Positions 1 through 14,014 of a DNA stretch of 64,000 bases are shown here, piece after piece (positions within the stretch are counted from its first letter, which is position 1; every line of letters begins with the position of its first letter). Origin of the DNA: Zonotrichia leucophrys gambelii (Eukaryota > Chordata > Aves > Passeriformes > Passerellidae); NCBI RefSeq assembly GCF_028769735.1, contig NC_088177.1, positions 12,588,599 through 12,652,598 on the forward strand, written 5' to 3'. The position numbers were made by a program, and so were the translations under genes. The notes beneath the pieces were generated by a model. It ran no database searches. It was not told where the DNA came from and saw only the letters and a list, made by a program, of their open reading frames with translations.

Positions 1-2652
1 GCCTAAGTGTTAGCAGGGTCAGGAACACAACACTTCTGGCTGCAGTAATACCAAATTACTTGAACCTGGCTTTAGCTCAACAATGATAACCAGCACAGGC
101 TCGCTCTCTCTCTCTTATGCTCTCATGGCTCAAAAGCTTTAATTCAAGGTGATCAAGAGACATGTTACCTTCAGGCCTTTGTTGGTGCCTTTTGGAACTG
201 CAGCCTGCCTGCATGAAAGAATCGTGATAGTAACACTTTTTTTCTTCTTAAGAAAAAATAAATTAGGGGGGAGGGGAAAAATAAATAAAAAGGCAGTAAA
301 AATAGATCTGGCTGGAGACCAGAGACCACAAGAACTGGCTCACAGGAAATTGTCCTCTTCAGTTACTAGATAGAAATTTTTTTCCCACGTATTACATGCA
401 TCAGGCAGGGACAGGATGGTTTTAGACTCACTCCAAAAGGCACATTATCACAGGATGAGCTAACTTGCAATCTTATATGGTTGGGAAGAAAGGGAACAGA
501 GAGGCTATTTCCAGTTCATACCAGCAAAGCATGAAGGATTCCAGAAGATGCTTTGTCCATTTTGTTTATTTGCATTAGCAAGTTTCAGTTACTGAGTTTT
601 AAAATAAAAACATTAAAACATTTCAGTCAACAAAACAGTAACAGAAACATGAAACAGAGGTGCAGAGCCCCTGATTTCAATGGCTCTACTCATATAAGAG
701 GGCATTATTCACAGCACCTCATTCACTCAGGTCTTTACATGCTCTTTCCTTGCAGAAATATTGCATCTATTTTCATTGTACCACTCTAATTGAGCTTAAT
801 AGCATTACTTAACCAGGTCCACAGCTACAGGCAAAGCCTTTTAATACAAAAATTTCCTCACTTGCCAATGAGTGCTTTCGTCTCACAATGAGGAAATGTT
901 TGCACAAATGTGGCTGCTATTGCAGTGTGTTGTTGTTGGTCTAAGCCATGAACGAAAACAGCTAAATCTCCTCCCAAACAGCTTTTGTGATGTGCAATGA
1001 TAATGACAATTTGGCTGTATCATCTGGCTAGAACTTCAAGCAGCTTTTACTACTTACTCCTCAGTGTTCTGCAGGCACTAAACTGTAGGCTTCTCTCAAA
1101 TCATGCCAACTGTTCTCTGGAAGCTTTATTTTATGAAACCAGTTCTCCCAACAGCAACACTGCTAATGCACATCTAAGGACAGCAGACTTGCTGCATGGC
1201 TCTGCAGCATGCTAAATGCATTGTTACACTGCTTGAGGTCACCCAAGAAATCAGCAGCAGAGCTGGGCTTGGAGCACAGCTTGCCTGAAACCCACTCATC
1301 CTTTCTGCTGGCCAGGGGACCAAGATCCAGAGATATCACACTGTGCTCTGCATCACAGTGTTCAAAGCCAGCCATGGTCACAGATACACACACACAGCAA
1401 ACTTAGAATCAATCCTGACACCATACTAACAAAGAACAGGAAAGCCTAGGACTTTTTTATTTTCACTAGCTGAGCTTCCCTGACCTCACTGAGCCGATTT
1501 TTCAGGCTGGTTCTACCATTTCCATTATGTGGCTCTAAACTATCATTCCTAGAAAAGCCATTCACCAGCTTTTCTAGGAACTCAGTAACTCCCCCATCCC
1601 CAGCACCTTTTTTCTGTACTTGTTAAGGACCATATTCTGCTCCCCACACACACACATACACACACACACTAACTAGCACCTTCTTCCCAGCACTCCCACT
1701 GCTGTCCTGCAAATCCCATGCTGCAGCAGAGCTTGGCTCTCCTGCAGCCAGCACAACAGTGAGGGACCTGCAGCAGTGCTAAATTACAGAAGTTTGCTGG
1801 GCTGCAGACATGGGTGTGAAAGCCAAAATTTAGATCATAAGCAAGGACTGGTCTGGGGAAGAAGTTACATGAAATGGCAGATTTAAACATGTAACACATA
1901 AAACACCCGGTCTAGGAAGTGTAGGTGAGTTGGTAGAACTCCCCACCTGAATGTGGAGGTGTTGTCACCTCCTGGTGCTCACTCTCAGAATTATCTAATA
2001 GTCAAAAATTACACTAATTCAGAAGTTAGGCTTTAAAGTAATCCTTATGCCTAGTTTAGACCCTTCATAATACAATCATGCAACAGCTGCTCCTATAGCA
2101 CTCTAACAAGTATCTTGTTCCACTTGCTATTTTAAAATAAAAACATCCCAAAGAAGTATCCCTTAACATGTAGAACTGTGTATTTCCCAAGTACTTGCCA
2201 TGAAATCAATATTGAAAATTCAGGAAAAATACTCAGGTCAAACTCATGTTTAATAACAGAACTCCATCTTCCAACAGCCAGCAAATAGAAAAGGAGATCT
2301 GGAAGTTCTCAGGATGCTTAAGACACTGTCTCTCCCTTTATTCACCTGTAGCATTTAATACCTGAATCCAAAGCTGTTCACACTACATGAAGACACATTC
2401 TTAGACAATGTGAGGCTGAACAAAGTGTCTCTCTCCACTGAAGAGGCTTAAAACAATTTCACACCCCGCTTTTCAAGAGGCAGGTGAGGGGCTCCTCCAG
2501 ACCCCCACAAGGCTCATGTCTGCTAGACTCCCCCTCATCTGGGGAGAAAAGTTGTCTCCTGTATCATACACAGCTACAGAGTACTGCAAAGTATGAAAAC
2601 TGTAAAAAGAGATGGTCATGGAAGAACCTTGAAGATTTTCACCAACTCCTTA
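1..2652. other. non-coding, no gene recognised
   Basis: AT-rich single-copy-looking DNA, with an A-rich patch at 241-300 and the CA repeat at 1,645. Open frames here are short and show no family motif. The plus strand is A/C-biased as in the rest of the inferred transcript. Confidence 0.6.
1645..1669 (+). repeat. (CA)n microsatellite
   Basis: Twelve CA units with one T interruption. No other CA run in the window is as long. Confidence 0.9.
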
Positions 2653-3089
2653 TGATGCCTTAAGTTTTAGCTTTCATATTTTCCAGATTCCTGTACTGCA
2701 TTAATGTATAACTCTGAACTTCATAAGACGTGTTAGCAAGCTCTCCTCACAGTTTAGTCAGACAAAACATTCCTTTTGCAGCCCAAGAACCAAGGACATC
2801 ATTGCAGCTTCAGGCCCAAAACGTATAAATAACAGCAAATTGAGGAGAGCAGTCTGGGAGGATGGGACTGCATAACCTGAAGCTGCAATTGGACAGTTAA
2901 CCCCAATATGTAAATGGACCAAAACTTATCAAAGTGTGAAAACATCTCACCTATCACCCTTACTGGCTGTAGCCTTGGCCAGGCTCTTGTACAGCCCAAG
3001 GCGTACCCTCTAAAGGCCTTTTAATAAATCCCTGCTTTATTCCTTTAACACTGCCTAGCCCCTGTTCTAGGCAGTCTCTCAAGGCACCA
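2653..3089 (+). mobile_element. solo LTR of an endogenous retrovirus (copy A)
   Basis: The element starts TGATGCCTTAAG and ends CTCAAGGCACCA, a near-perfect terminal inverted pair with the TG...CA ends of retroviral LTRs. Inside are a TATAAATA box (2,824-2,831) and an AATAAA polyadenylation signal (3,023-3,028), followed by the T-rich CTGCTTTATTCC stretch. It aligns over its length with copy B at 34,956-35,361 in the opposite orientation. No internal retroviral gene or second LTR adjoins it, so it is a solo LTR. Flanks do not show a clear target-site duplication. I associate this sequence type with passerine ERV LTRs, but the exact family was not verified. Confidence 0.8.
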
Positions 3090-5134
3090 TTTCTGTGCAG
3101 AGCACAGTGTGCTAACTCCATCACACCCAATTCCTCTGAATTCAAACCAGCACACAAGGTGCAGCCAGTCACTGTCAGCCCTGCTGTCCTTGCCAAGGAC
3201 ACCACCAGAGCACATCACCTCTGGAATCACATCTCCAGGCAGCTCTGGCACTGCCCTGTCCTATGGCATGGCTCATTTACCTGGCTCTGAGCACTGACCT
3301 TTTGGCCCTTTTTATTTCCCAGCTGCTGCACTCCCTGCAGCTCACACCATCCCCATCTAACCTCATCATGGCAAATAGTCACAGCCTGTTCTCTGAGCTC
3401 AGGCAACATTTTCATCTGCACCGCTTCATTTGGCCTAACTTTCCTAGATTTTGTTACTCCTGCCTGAATAAGCTATTTCTACATCTCTACATGACTTTTC
3501 TTTCCAAGTTCTAATACCTATGAAATGTCTTTTCCACTCCATCTCCTTCAGCACCTAGGAAGCATACAAAAACCTCAGCAGCCAACCTGTAACAGATCAA
3601 AACATCCCTGCTATTTACCAATTTGTCTCAAAGCAGAACATCACAAGGATCTCTGCTTTACCCTGAGGAGCAGAAGAAAGGTCATGTCTTCCACTGTTTT
3701 CCTGCTGATAATCCAAGCAATCTTTCCTTTGCAATTTGCAATCAGCACTCAGAAATTCTGTGGTTTAAAAGCATGGCCTAGCACAACCACATTACAAAAG
3801 ACCAAGAGGAGACACACAACCAGAGGGACTCTGTGGAGAAACACAATAAATACACAGGCTGTGTGTCTCTGAAACACAAGATGTGCATGGGGGCAAGAGC
3901 AGCGCTCATTTCCCAACAACTCACCAATAACCCTGGTCCACTCCTCACTGGTGGAGAACAGGGTCTGCAGCAACACTTGTTCATCAAGGGGAAATCAGAA
4001 AACATCTCCAGAGGAGGGCAAGATTTGAACAGGAGAATTAAAGAACCTTTAAGTCAAAGTGATGAATGTGACAGCTCCCATGCAAAGAGCCTACTCTATC
4101 TTTACTGAGACACACCAAGTTCACATAAACCTTCAAACTTAGCATTCTTGCAGAGGAACTCAGCCAGAGCTCAAAAAAATAGCCTTTCTAGAAATGCAAG
4201 CACTGACACTTTACAGGCTGTTTCTTGGGATTTCACAGCTAAAATATTTTCTTCAATCTCCCTGGAAAATAGAGCAATGTGACCAGACTAGGTCGCAAAC
4301 TCTTTCATTAACACAGCATCATTTTTGCTTATCCCCTGCTCCAAAGAGTCTAATTTCAGACTCATAGGGTAGATAACAGCCTTCTGAGATGTGCTGCCCT
4401 TGTGAAAGTTGGTATGAAAAACCCTCTGTGGGCTTACATCCACTTTCATTATGTCTGCACCTGCAAAAGCACAACTCAGACTTTCACTCCATTTCTCTAT
4501 GTCTTCCTAATTCCACACATGCCATGACTGAACTCATACATAAATGCCAACTTGCAACTGCTGTATACAGCTAATTAGGGAGCAATTACTGCTTCCTGAT
4601 GAAGGCAGACACAGCCTAGAAGAGGAGGCCAGTGTCTGTCCTGACCACCTCCTACCCTCACAGCGAAGCTTCAGCCTGCACTGACCTGGCTGCAGGGCTG
4701 GGTCATGCTGCCCACTGACAGAAGGGTCTGCAAAATGCCATCCTCTGCTATGGCTGCAAAGGGCTCTGTGCAAGAGGGAAACGACAAGATTTGGGGCAGG
4801 CCAGCAATATTTGTAAAGTTCATCTTGGGCTTTCCTGCTCAAAGACTCTAAACTGATGTTTAATATAGAAGAGTACCCTACTGCTTTTTATAAAACTTCT
4901 GGTCCAAGTCTCAGTCATTCCACTTAATCTAAATGTCCTTCTGGGTTTTTTTCCTCCCCTTGCAAGAGCAAGTTTTATCCACAGAGTCATGCACTTTAAA
5001 AATGCCCTGAAACCACAAATCACAGTTTCTGTACCCAGACACATGATTCATAACCACAATAAACTTGTTTGAGGCTTGCCTACACTCTTCTGCATTGACA
5101 CTAATTCTAAAGATGAGGTGCAGATTGCTTCTCC

Positions 5135-5205
5135 TGCAAATATGCTCTGTAACCTTGAGGAGACCTGGGTAACCTTCAGCCTCAGCTTCATTCCTTAGCT
5201 ACCTA
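5135..5205 (+). repeat. possible MIR remnant
   Basis: CTCTGTAACCTTGAGGAGAC, then CTGGGTAACCTTCAGCCTCA and GCTTCATTCC resemble the MIR block around 'TGTGACCTTGGGCAAGTCACTTAACC..CCTCAGTTTCC'. Confidence 0.38.
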
Positions 5206-7894
5206 AAGAGATTGCAATTTCAAAAAGACTGCATCAACTGCATCAGTGGCCAGTATCCATGACCCATCCTATGAATACTGCTCCCTAAGAGGAGAGCTTG
5301 CATTTTCAAAACTTATCTTCTCAATGAGAAATAGAGGAAATGGCTCCATACACAAGAGCAGCCCCCTTGTGCCAGTCAGACCTTCCTCAGCCATGAGGAC
5401 TCACAGAGGAAGGGTGGGTGAAGTCAGCATAAAGCAAACTTACATGCTGCTCCTGACTTGCAGCTAAAAAATATCAGACTTTGGCACTAGTTCAAAAGAA
5501 ATTACCAACCACACTGCATGTCCAGGTAGCCTGCAGGGTCTAAAATGGCACATTGTCCATGAAACCCACAGGTCTCCTCCAGCTCAGAAGGCTCTCCATG
5601 CATGGAGAGCATCCATCTCAGCAGAAAAGGAACCTTCTTGCCTGAGCAAACAGGCTGCAAGGCCCACCCATCTTTACACCTGCACAGAACAGTTTAACTC
5701 TGGGGCTCCTGGAGTGTGTCCTCCCAGCAGCAGGGAGCTGGGTCTGGGCAGCTCCTGTTTCTCTTCTGACTGCTCTTGGGCCCTTCTGCACTTGGGCAGT
5801 TTGAGTTCATCCATCAGCTCCTAGCACAGAACTGGGCAGGATGACCAGCAAGCTGCTTCTGTTTGCACACTTGGTTTTATCATCTTCCTGAATGGAGGGG
5901 TTTGTCATGGGCATCAGTGAAGGAGCCAAGAAAACAAAGAGCTGCTTTAGCTGACATGCAGCACAGCACACTTTCCTAACCTCTTTTCCTTCAAATGACT
6001 GCAGTTCCCCCAAAGAACACAGTGAAAGCAATATTTTCCCACAGGCATGAATAGATTACAGCATTTCTCTGAACTGCAAATTATTCTATTACTGGTTAAT
6101 GATTAGCACTGCTGCAGGAACAAATCAAACACTTCAAACTCAGCTCTAGATTTTGTTCTGAAAAACCCTTTACATGTAAGGTGCTCTCCCTGGTACTGCA
6201 CTTAGGAAAACAGAATCACTTTTGTCATTCACTGAGACACCAGAAAACCATTTTAAATAAAGGGTGGGAATTGCCCATGATGAGCAGAAACAAAAAAGCC
6301 AAGTTCTTGCACTACAGTACCCACATGGTAACAGATGAACACTGAAAGCAATTTCCCATCTTGTTTTGTCAGTACATGGACACCAAATAAATCCCAAGAT
6401 GCAGAAGACACACAGAAGGCTTTTTTCTACTTCTTTTCGTTGTATAACTACAGGACATAATTATGACACTCATGCTACTTGAAGAACATAAAGGCAAACA
6501 ACATAAAAAACACAAAATATACTGGGGAAAACATGCTACGTTTGTGTAAATATAGGACATCTTTCAGGTGTCTGGCTGGCTGGTACAGAATCTGGTGACA
6601 TTCTTTACAGAATGACTTAAGTAATCCATTTTCTTAAATGGTTTATTTGCATAAGACTCTGAGACACCTGACAGCAGGCAAAAAGCAGCTGCATCAGCAG
6701 GTGCCACACTGCTCTCAGGTCTCAATGCTGATTATCAGCAGCAGAGATGCTGATACCAAGGAACACTTAATTGCCTGCTCACAGCCCCCAACCATTCTCC
6801 CAGTTCCAGCACCTCCTTCACTGCAGTGCACAAAAGGAACTTTTTTTTTTTCCATTCCCAGAAAGGGCCTGCCATGGGATGGGCAGCCTGGGCCTTCTGC
6901 TGCCCATACAGCATGCAACAGTACTGCCCAGGAGGAAACTGGGAAATGCCAAACCCTGCTGGCATAGATTCCAATGGAATCATGAAGGCCAAACTTGACA
7001 CAGGGGATGGGTCAATGCCATGGAGAGCAAGCAGATATCATGGAGTTATGCTGTGATGCCTTCCCAAACCTTAGCACTGAACCAAAGATGAGGTTCCTCA
7101 AAGCTGAGCCCTTGCACCTTATCTGGCTGTTTAAACTTAGCAATGCACTCCCAAAAAATTTGACCAGTCTGAGCAGAAAAAAAGCAAACCCTCCCCTATA
7201 TGCTCACTATTACTGCCAGGGTCCAAGAGCTGCTGTAAATGAGGAAGGCACAAAGGCTTTCCTGTTGCTATGCTACAGATGTTGTTCAGCATTTTCATGC
7301 TTTATTTCTGAGACTCAGGAGCTGGTTTTGCTGGCTGTAACTGCATGGGGGTGCAAGTCTATTGAAATCAAGGGACATAAGCAATTTCAGAGATAAAAAA
7401 GCATCTGGCCCTGTTGCTTCAAGGCTTCTAGCACAAACACAATATGCACAATTGCATTCTCACATGAAGAGTTTGAGTACAGCAATCCTGAGCTTCAGCT
7501 TCATAATAATCCTCCTGCTTAATATGAGAATGCATAATTGTCAATACATAACAATGGCAGATTCAGTCAGAATTGTATTTAGAAGTTCAAGCTTTCTAGC
7601 TCAGCTTCCATGGCCCACATACAAAACTTGCCCTTGAATTTGCCTGAAAAAAACATCAGCTTTTCATCCAAAGCAGTAGTTCCCTACTTGATGGGCTGGA
7701 GTCCACACGTTCTCCTTCTGAACACATTGCAAAGTGCTCCAGAGGCACGCACCCCTGCTCTAATTAGAAACAAAATACAATTTTATACACATATCTGCTC
7801 ATACTGTTATTGTTTGCACTATGAAGCTATTTCTCAGTTGTTAGATCAGGCTAAGCTGCTAATTAAGATGTACAAAGAAAAAGCCACTTTGGTG

Positions 7895-8042
7895 GAAGAA
7901 ACAAAAAAGCACTGCATGAGGCTCAGGAGCTTGGAATCTGATCTCAGCTGGGTCACAGACTTGCCTACTTATTGCCAGCATTAATTAATAACATTAATAT
8001 CCTAATGTTCCTCATTTCCTCAGATGCAAACTGGAAAAACTA
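7895..8042 (+). repeat. MIR-like SINE remnant
   Basis: TTGGAATCTGATCTCAGCTG near 7,932, followed by GGTCACAGACTTGCC, and CCTCATTTCCTCAGATGCAA near 8,010 follow the order of the MIR core and its 3' 'CTCAGTTTCCTCATCTG' part. It is diverged, as expected of an ancient amniote SINE. Confidence 0.5.
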
Positions 8043-9211
8043 ACGGAGTCTGCTAATGGAGACACTCTGTACTTCAGGACTGGATCTCCAAACATGCTCT
8101 TTCCTCACTGCCCCAACTATGGAAAAAAAAAAAACCCGCACAAAGGAGTAACATGGGATTTTCTGGCTTCTAAACCTGGCCCCCTCATCACAAGGTGAGC
8201 AAAGACACAGAGCTGCACACTGCACACTGCTGGAGAACAGGGGCTTCCCTCTACCCACAGTCTTGCATGAGTTCAAACTCATTTGTGACTCCTGCACCTT
8301 TACCTCCCACCGCACCTCCACAGCAAGAATTTTTGTGCAGGCACTATTTCCTGAGGGGTGTTTTTCCAAACCAGGTCCAAAAGCCTTTCTCAGATGTAAA
8401 CATTCAACCCCACAGAGCCTCACCACCCACCCAGCTCCTAACCCCATCACACATATTTCCATCATCTTTTCTATAGAAGGATTATTATGTAGTTCAGCAG
8501 GTACCTCAAGGAAAAAATAATTACCAGAAGCTTATAAAGCTCTGGATTTCAAATGCAGCACCATTGTGAAACACTGATTTTCCCTTATCTCTGAGATTCT
8601 TACTGAAATATTTAGAAAGACCAGTCTGAGTGAGACAGCTCTGTCAAAAGCACATGAATCAGTTGAATTCTTGCCTACAGTTCCATATCTCAACTAAATC
8701 TCCCCTAAGAATGCACTTAAAACCTAAGGATTGAGGTTTTCATGTTTTCAGCCACACCATTCCCAATGACTATTATTCAGATGATGAGTCTTAGGAAGCT
8801 CAGCTCAAAGCAACCACAACAATAAAGTGTGAGAAAAGTGCATTTATATCAATGCCTGGCAATGGAAAGCACCACAGTATTTGGATTACAAACCTAGGTG
8901 ATGAAGAAACACAGCAAAGCAGAAGCAGCCCTGTGTGCTAGCAGAGAGTAAATATGGACAACAGAGACATGGACTATTCTAAAGAAGTATTTTTCTCTTT
9001 CTTAATGAGAATCAAAACATTATCCCATCCCCTAGAAGTGTAGAGTTTACTTGATTTTATCACCAATTGAGACTAGTCTTAACAGCCTAAGAATTATAAA
9101 CTTGACAAAGTTATTTTAGCTACACAAAAATATCCAGAGATGTAATAAAGGATGTGTAATTTGTATATTTTTAAAAGTGTTACATGTTTCATTCACAGAA
9201 CAAAACAACCA

Positions 9212-9280
9212 AATAATATATTTTATATTATGTATTTGTATATTTTTTACATATATATACACACACTATATTATACTAGT
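9212..9280. repeat. AT-rich low-complexity segment
   Basis: Alternating TA and T-rich runs (AATATATTTTATATTATG, then TACATATATATACACACAC) make a long low-complexity patch with self-complementary potential. Confidence 0.75.
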
Positions 9281-12200
9281 AATAAGGAAAATCAGTTCCA
9301 AGCAAAACCAGTTGGGTTTCACAAGAAAGTTTTAAAGTCAGTAACTCCTGTATTGATACATTGCTCAGACAAATGAAGTGAATTCTACAGCCCACCTTTC
9401 AAAGCCTGAAAATCAAGGATTTGGTGAATGGCTTCCCATTAATACCCCAGGCTTCCAAGGTGAGAAGCAACACAAAAGGAAAAACTCTATTACCTTTAGA
9501 TGATGAGGCATGTTTATGCCTGCAGCATTTAAGAACTGGAAGAAAAATAACTGATTCTTCCTATGACTGTAATCTCTTTTTCCTCAGGATGTCAACCCTT
9601 TTATCTTGCAGACCTGGCCACACCAGAAAATCTGACATTGCCTTTAGGCAGAGCTCCAGTGAGACATTTCATACAGCCCTATCAGACTGAACAGCTTTAA
9701 CCCTGGTTCTATTATTACTGGTACCAGTAGCGAAACAGAAACAAACAACTATGAGTGACTTTTTTAGAAGAAAGACTTTTGACATGTCAATTGTTGAGGG
9801 GTAATGTGTTCAGAAACCTGTGAAAACATAAGAAATTGAGATAAAAATCTACCAACAGGAGCTGGGGCTCTAAGCAGCATAAGAGCTTCTGCCTCTGAGT
9901 GCTACACACACTGAAATGCTCTCTCCCCACCAATAATAAAAGACACTGAGGATGTAAAGGCATTACAGCCATTCTTTTCAAAGGTTCTAAGTGAAGTAAA
10001 TCTTGTAGATAAAGATACTATCTCCTACACCTGGGGAGCAGGGAGAAAAAACACATACCAAAAAGTCTTTCAGGAGTAGAAACTTTTATCCAGGTCTTCA
10101 CCATTCACCTGCAAACCTACCTATTTTTCCTGCTGTATCAAATAATCTCATCGAAGATATTTTCTATCTCCAAAGAGACTTATCTTGCTTAATTTAAACC
10201 TTTACAGTTAGAACTAAAGGGCATAACATTTCTTCAAGACTGTCTCAGAAGACATCATTGCTGCACATCACAAAAAAGATCTGGCTCCTACTCCCATTGA
10301 AGTCAAAAGTAAAATTCCTACTTTCTGCTCTGTAGAAGGATCTAATCAAAACTGTTTATCCTATTGCCTTCCAGCCTCCTGGTATGACATGCAGGAGGTA
10401 ATAAGGAATGTGGTTTTGCCCCACTGAATAAAATAAGGTTACAAAATATTGTAAGGGCCTACTACACAAATGTATTCCACACAAATGAATGGCATCTCAG
10501 AGTGACTGAAGACTAAGCATTAAGTAGAAGCAGATGCTTGCAATTCTACAATATGTTGTTTCCCTTTTTCCTTTTAAAAGAGAAGTTGTGCACCACCTGT
10601 TCCTTCCATTTTTCTTTTTTTTTTTTTTCCTGAAGACACTGCTGGCAATGGAATTGCCCATCAAAAACAACCCACAAACATTTACTTGGTTAACTAACTA
10701 GCACTCAGGAGCTGCTGGCATCAATAAGAACAGCTTGCTCAGATACTCCTTCAATAAACAGCCTGCTAGCCTTTGGGTTTCACATCTGGTGTTTGGTAGA
10801 ATGGTAACCCAAGCATTTGGTATTACTCAGAAAACTGCATCTTTATATGTCACATGTAATCAGACAAGATGAAAAGTAAAGTGGTCCTTAAAAGAACACC
10901 TATTTCTGTACATTTCTAATCTCAGGTTTTGGATTATTTCAGCAAGTGGAGTTTGGACATGGAACCCAAATGCACCTGAAAGAGAACTATAGGAACCCAG
11001 TTCTGCTGCTGTGCAGTAACAACATATTGTGATGACTCCAGTAGAGGCATGCAATGAGAAATCTGGTCTGTCAGACTTCATACCACAAGCACACCTGCTT
11101 CAGAGTCATGTGGGCGCCAGCTGGTTTGTCTGCAGAAATTCTACAGCCACCACCTTCATCCAGCACCTCCCACTTGTTTCCTCCCCTGGTCCTCATCCTA
11201 CCACAAGCTTCTGGGGAAGAAGACACCACACCAACATCTTTCCTGCTTTTCCAGCTACCAACACAGGGAGCATCACACAGCTCTGCAAGGCCACGAGCTG
11301 GGGCTGGCTGATGTCACAGTCTGATGCCTCCATCCTGAACTGCTGGATGCAGCCCAGGCCATGTGCTTTTCTAACTCAGCAGCCCAGTGGCTGGGCCACA
11401 GCCCTCCCTCTGCCCAGGGCTAGCAGGATTGCCCCCTGAGAGTGCAAGACAGCAAGACAGCGTGCTGCACATCCCAGCCAAGGGCTGCTGGGGGCAAACA
11501 CCACAGGAAAACTCTACATGGACAAACTCTCTCCCTCTGCCCCACACCCCACTGCAGGGCTCCTTCTTACAAGAACAGAACTTGGAACAAGACAAGGAGC
11601 ACTTCCAATCAACTGGAACACTGGCAGGTATTTTTGGGGCAAGATCAAGTTGCTTACAACTCCAATGTAAATAGTGAAGGCTTAGTCTAAATATCTTCTG
11701 ACTCACATGATTCTCTCCCAAAGAGATTCTCTCCAAAGGATGTTGGATGTAATATCAATGGTTTCAACACGTAGGTCTGACTTTCTCTTTTTATTTATTT
11801 TTTTTAATTTTAGCACAAGGAGAATATCATACAGAAAACCTGTCACAGAGAAAGAAGTAGGGCCCAAGGATAACACCCTGCTGTTTGACCATGTGGACTG
11901 TTCTCACTCCTCTGTGCCACGTATGACATTGCTTTCCCCACAAACTTCTGAGTTCCTGAGAGCTGCTGTGGGAGCAATTTGAATGCTGAATCCCTTTACA
12001 CTTTCTGTTCCTAGCAGGAGAGAACGGTAATGGTGTGTACAGATGAGCAGCTCTGCAAAACAACTTGAGGTGCATAATCTTACACTGGGAACTAGAGAAC
12101 CAGTATACCCTGGCAGGATGAAACTTAGGTTTCTCCAAGAGATCAGGTGCCTTATTACAATTTTTTATTTGCTGGGCTACAGCAGATCACTTGTACAAGA

Positions 12201-13655
12201 GAAACAGCCCAGAACAGCAGCAATTTAAAGAAAGAAGTATTAAAGACACCACAGTGTAAGTGGTGATGACATTTCTTGTATATTTTAAAAACAACACAAA
12301 GGGAAATGTTCAGCTAGCTCTGTCTGTTTATAGGGCTTCTGAGAACACAGTTCACTCATTTCCTTCATTCTACATATTCTCTATGTTTCTTCTAGAGTTA
12401 ATGGAAAGAGAGTGGTTCTTCAGAAAATGGCTCAATCCCACATTGCCTTCCCAGCTTCCTGAGATGCTCATCTACAGCAGGAGGAGATCAGGGTAAGCAT
12501 GCTGCTTGCAAGCAGTAATGGCTTACAAGGGCCTAATGTTAGGCTAGGCAATGCAGGTCTTCAGGCTTCTGATAAAATTCTCTTCTGTTTTTTGTTCATA
12601 CCACAGAGAAATTCACCATTAATAAAGAGAGGCTTTGGTACCATTATGTACACTTAGGTTCTTCCTGTGAAATATTCTGATAAGAAATAAAGCCATCTTT
12701 TTGTTGCTTTGTTTTCCCCAGGTTCTCAGTAAAACACAACAGTTCTGCTTACATTTAATATTTTCTTTTGAGGATTGGGTTTTTATTGCCCTTCAAGTGT
12801 GAAAAATTAGGTAATATTTATGTTCAACACATGCCTGAGTTTGCAGAGACAAGCCTGAGACAAACAGTCTTGTTTTCATTCCTTTGTGCAAGATACACTG
12901 CTGTCTGATGAGCAAAGAAGGACCTTTGGGGCAGTTCAGAAAGTGATGCAACAGGCTGAAACCAATAAACAGGTGAAGAGCTTCTCTGTGCCATTATGTG
13001 GGTTGTGTACACACCTAAGAGAAGGTTATAAGGAAGACTAGCAAGACAGAAAAAGAGAACTGAGCATGATCTGCCTGTGCCCTAGATTCACATGGAGTAG
13101 ATAGAAAGAGAAGAACAAAACCTAATAAAACTGAAAAAGTTTGATGTGTTTAAACAGCCTTGGTGCACGACAACTCCTCTAGTCTGTACTGTGTGTTCAG
13201 CTTAATAAAATGGGATTTAGACACCTGATTATTTAATTACAAGAGGGTCTTTGCTCTCCATTTATGAGAGAACACAGCTTCTATTGATAAACTGTGAGCA
13301 GCTCAAACGCAGCTGAAAGTACCAATATCTAGGCACTGGGAGAAGTGGGTTACTGCTCAATTCTGTGAGCAGGCAGGAGTTTGCCTACTCCTTTCAGCTG
13401 AAGTTCACCAGCCTGCTCTGACTTTCCTGGTTACACACATCAGCTGTGATAAATCTTTGGTAAGAACAGACAGCACATTCAAACCCTGCTACAAAGACTA
13501 CTGAAGCACAAACCAGCACAATGAAATGCAGAATGAATTCTCCTCAGCTTCCCTTCTGCTCTTTGCAAAAAGCACCCACCAAACAGCTTTGTCTTACACG
13601 TTCAGCTCAGATCCTCAATCACTCCTTCCTATTTAAGTTTTTGGATTTGAGCTTA

Positions 13656-13770
13656 TTACAGCTTTGAAAGACCTATCTCTTCCTGACCATTTAACTTCTT
13701 GCCCAATGATTCAAGTTCAATGACATGCAGAGGCTGACAAGGAGCAGATAAAAGAAACCTCATGTGCTCA
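13656..13770 (-). other. candidate 3' coding exon
   Basis: A strong minus-strand acceptor (CTTGGCTTTTGTTTCAG) precedes a frame of 37 codons ending in TAA at 13,656: it begins EHMRFLLSAPCQPLHVIELE and ends GQEEIGLSKL. A possible AATAAA lies 870 bp downstream at about 12,783. The peptide looks natural but was not recognised. It requires two bases from the preceding exon. The A/C bias of the plus strand continues to the left of this point, which argues against the main transcript ending here. Confidence 0.22.
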
Positions 13771-13923
13771 CTGAAACAAAAGCCAAGACCACTTTTCACT
13801 GGATAAGGATACCAATAAGGATTAATACCCTGGCAGTTTCTACTCAAGAACAGTGACAACAGGAGCCTTGCTGATAAATCTTCATATCTCCCCTGATTCT
13901 CCCACTGCCAGAGAGGAACTTAC

Positions 13924-14014
13924 ATGACTGCGACAATTTTTTAAAACATCTTGAGAAATACAAGTGGTACATCTGCACTGCAGCCCGTCACAGCTATAAT
14001 GCAGCATTTCAGAG
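13924..14014 (-). other. candidate 91-nt exon, cysteine-rich frame
   Basis: Acceptor GTGTTTCTTGTCACCAG and donor CAGTCAT/GTAAGTTCC on the minus strand flank a 91-nt segment whose second frame is open: SEMLHYSCDGLQCRCTTC then ISQDVLKNCRSH. Five cysteines in 30 residues would suit a secreted domain. It ends in phase 0, and the next candidate (13,656) would then give an immediate stop, so the two do not combine simply. Confidence 0.16.

Larger units (their letters stand above)
3090..13655. other. non-coding, probable intron or 3' flank
   Basis: Contains two MIR-like relics and the AT-rich patch at 9.2 kb. A short splice-flanked segment at 9,494-9,535 (minus; acceptor TTATTTTTCTTCCAG, donor CTAAAG/GTAATAG, open frame of 14 codons) is the only other exon-like signal I noted. 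No gene recognised. Confidence 0.55.

Noticed and set aside
3625..3672. Mini-exon-like segment on the minus strand (acceptor TTCTTCTGCTCCTCAG)
   Set aside because: The donor (AATTG/GTAAAT) is weak and the frame of 14 codons is too short to mean anything.
8040..8465. Minus-strand frame of 141 codons
   Set aside because: It passes through an A-run and the edge of a MIR-like relic and has no splice context or domain.
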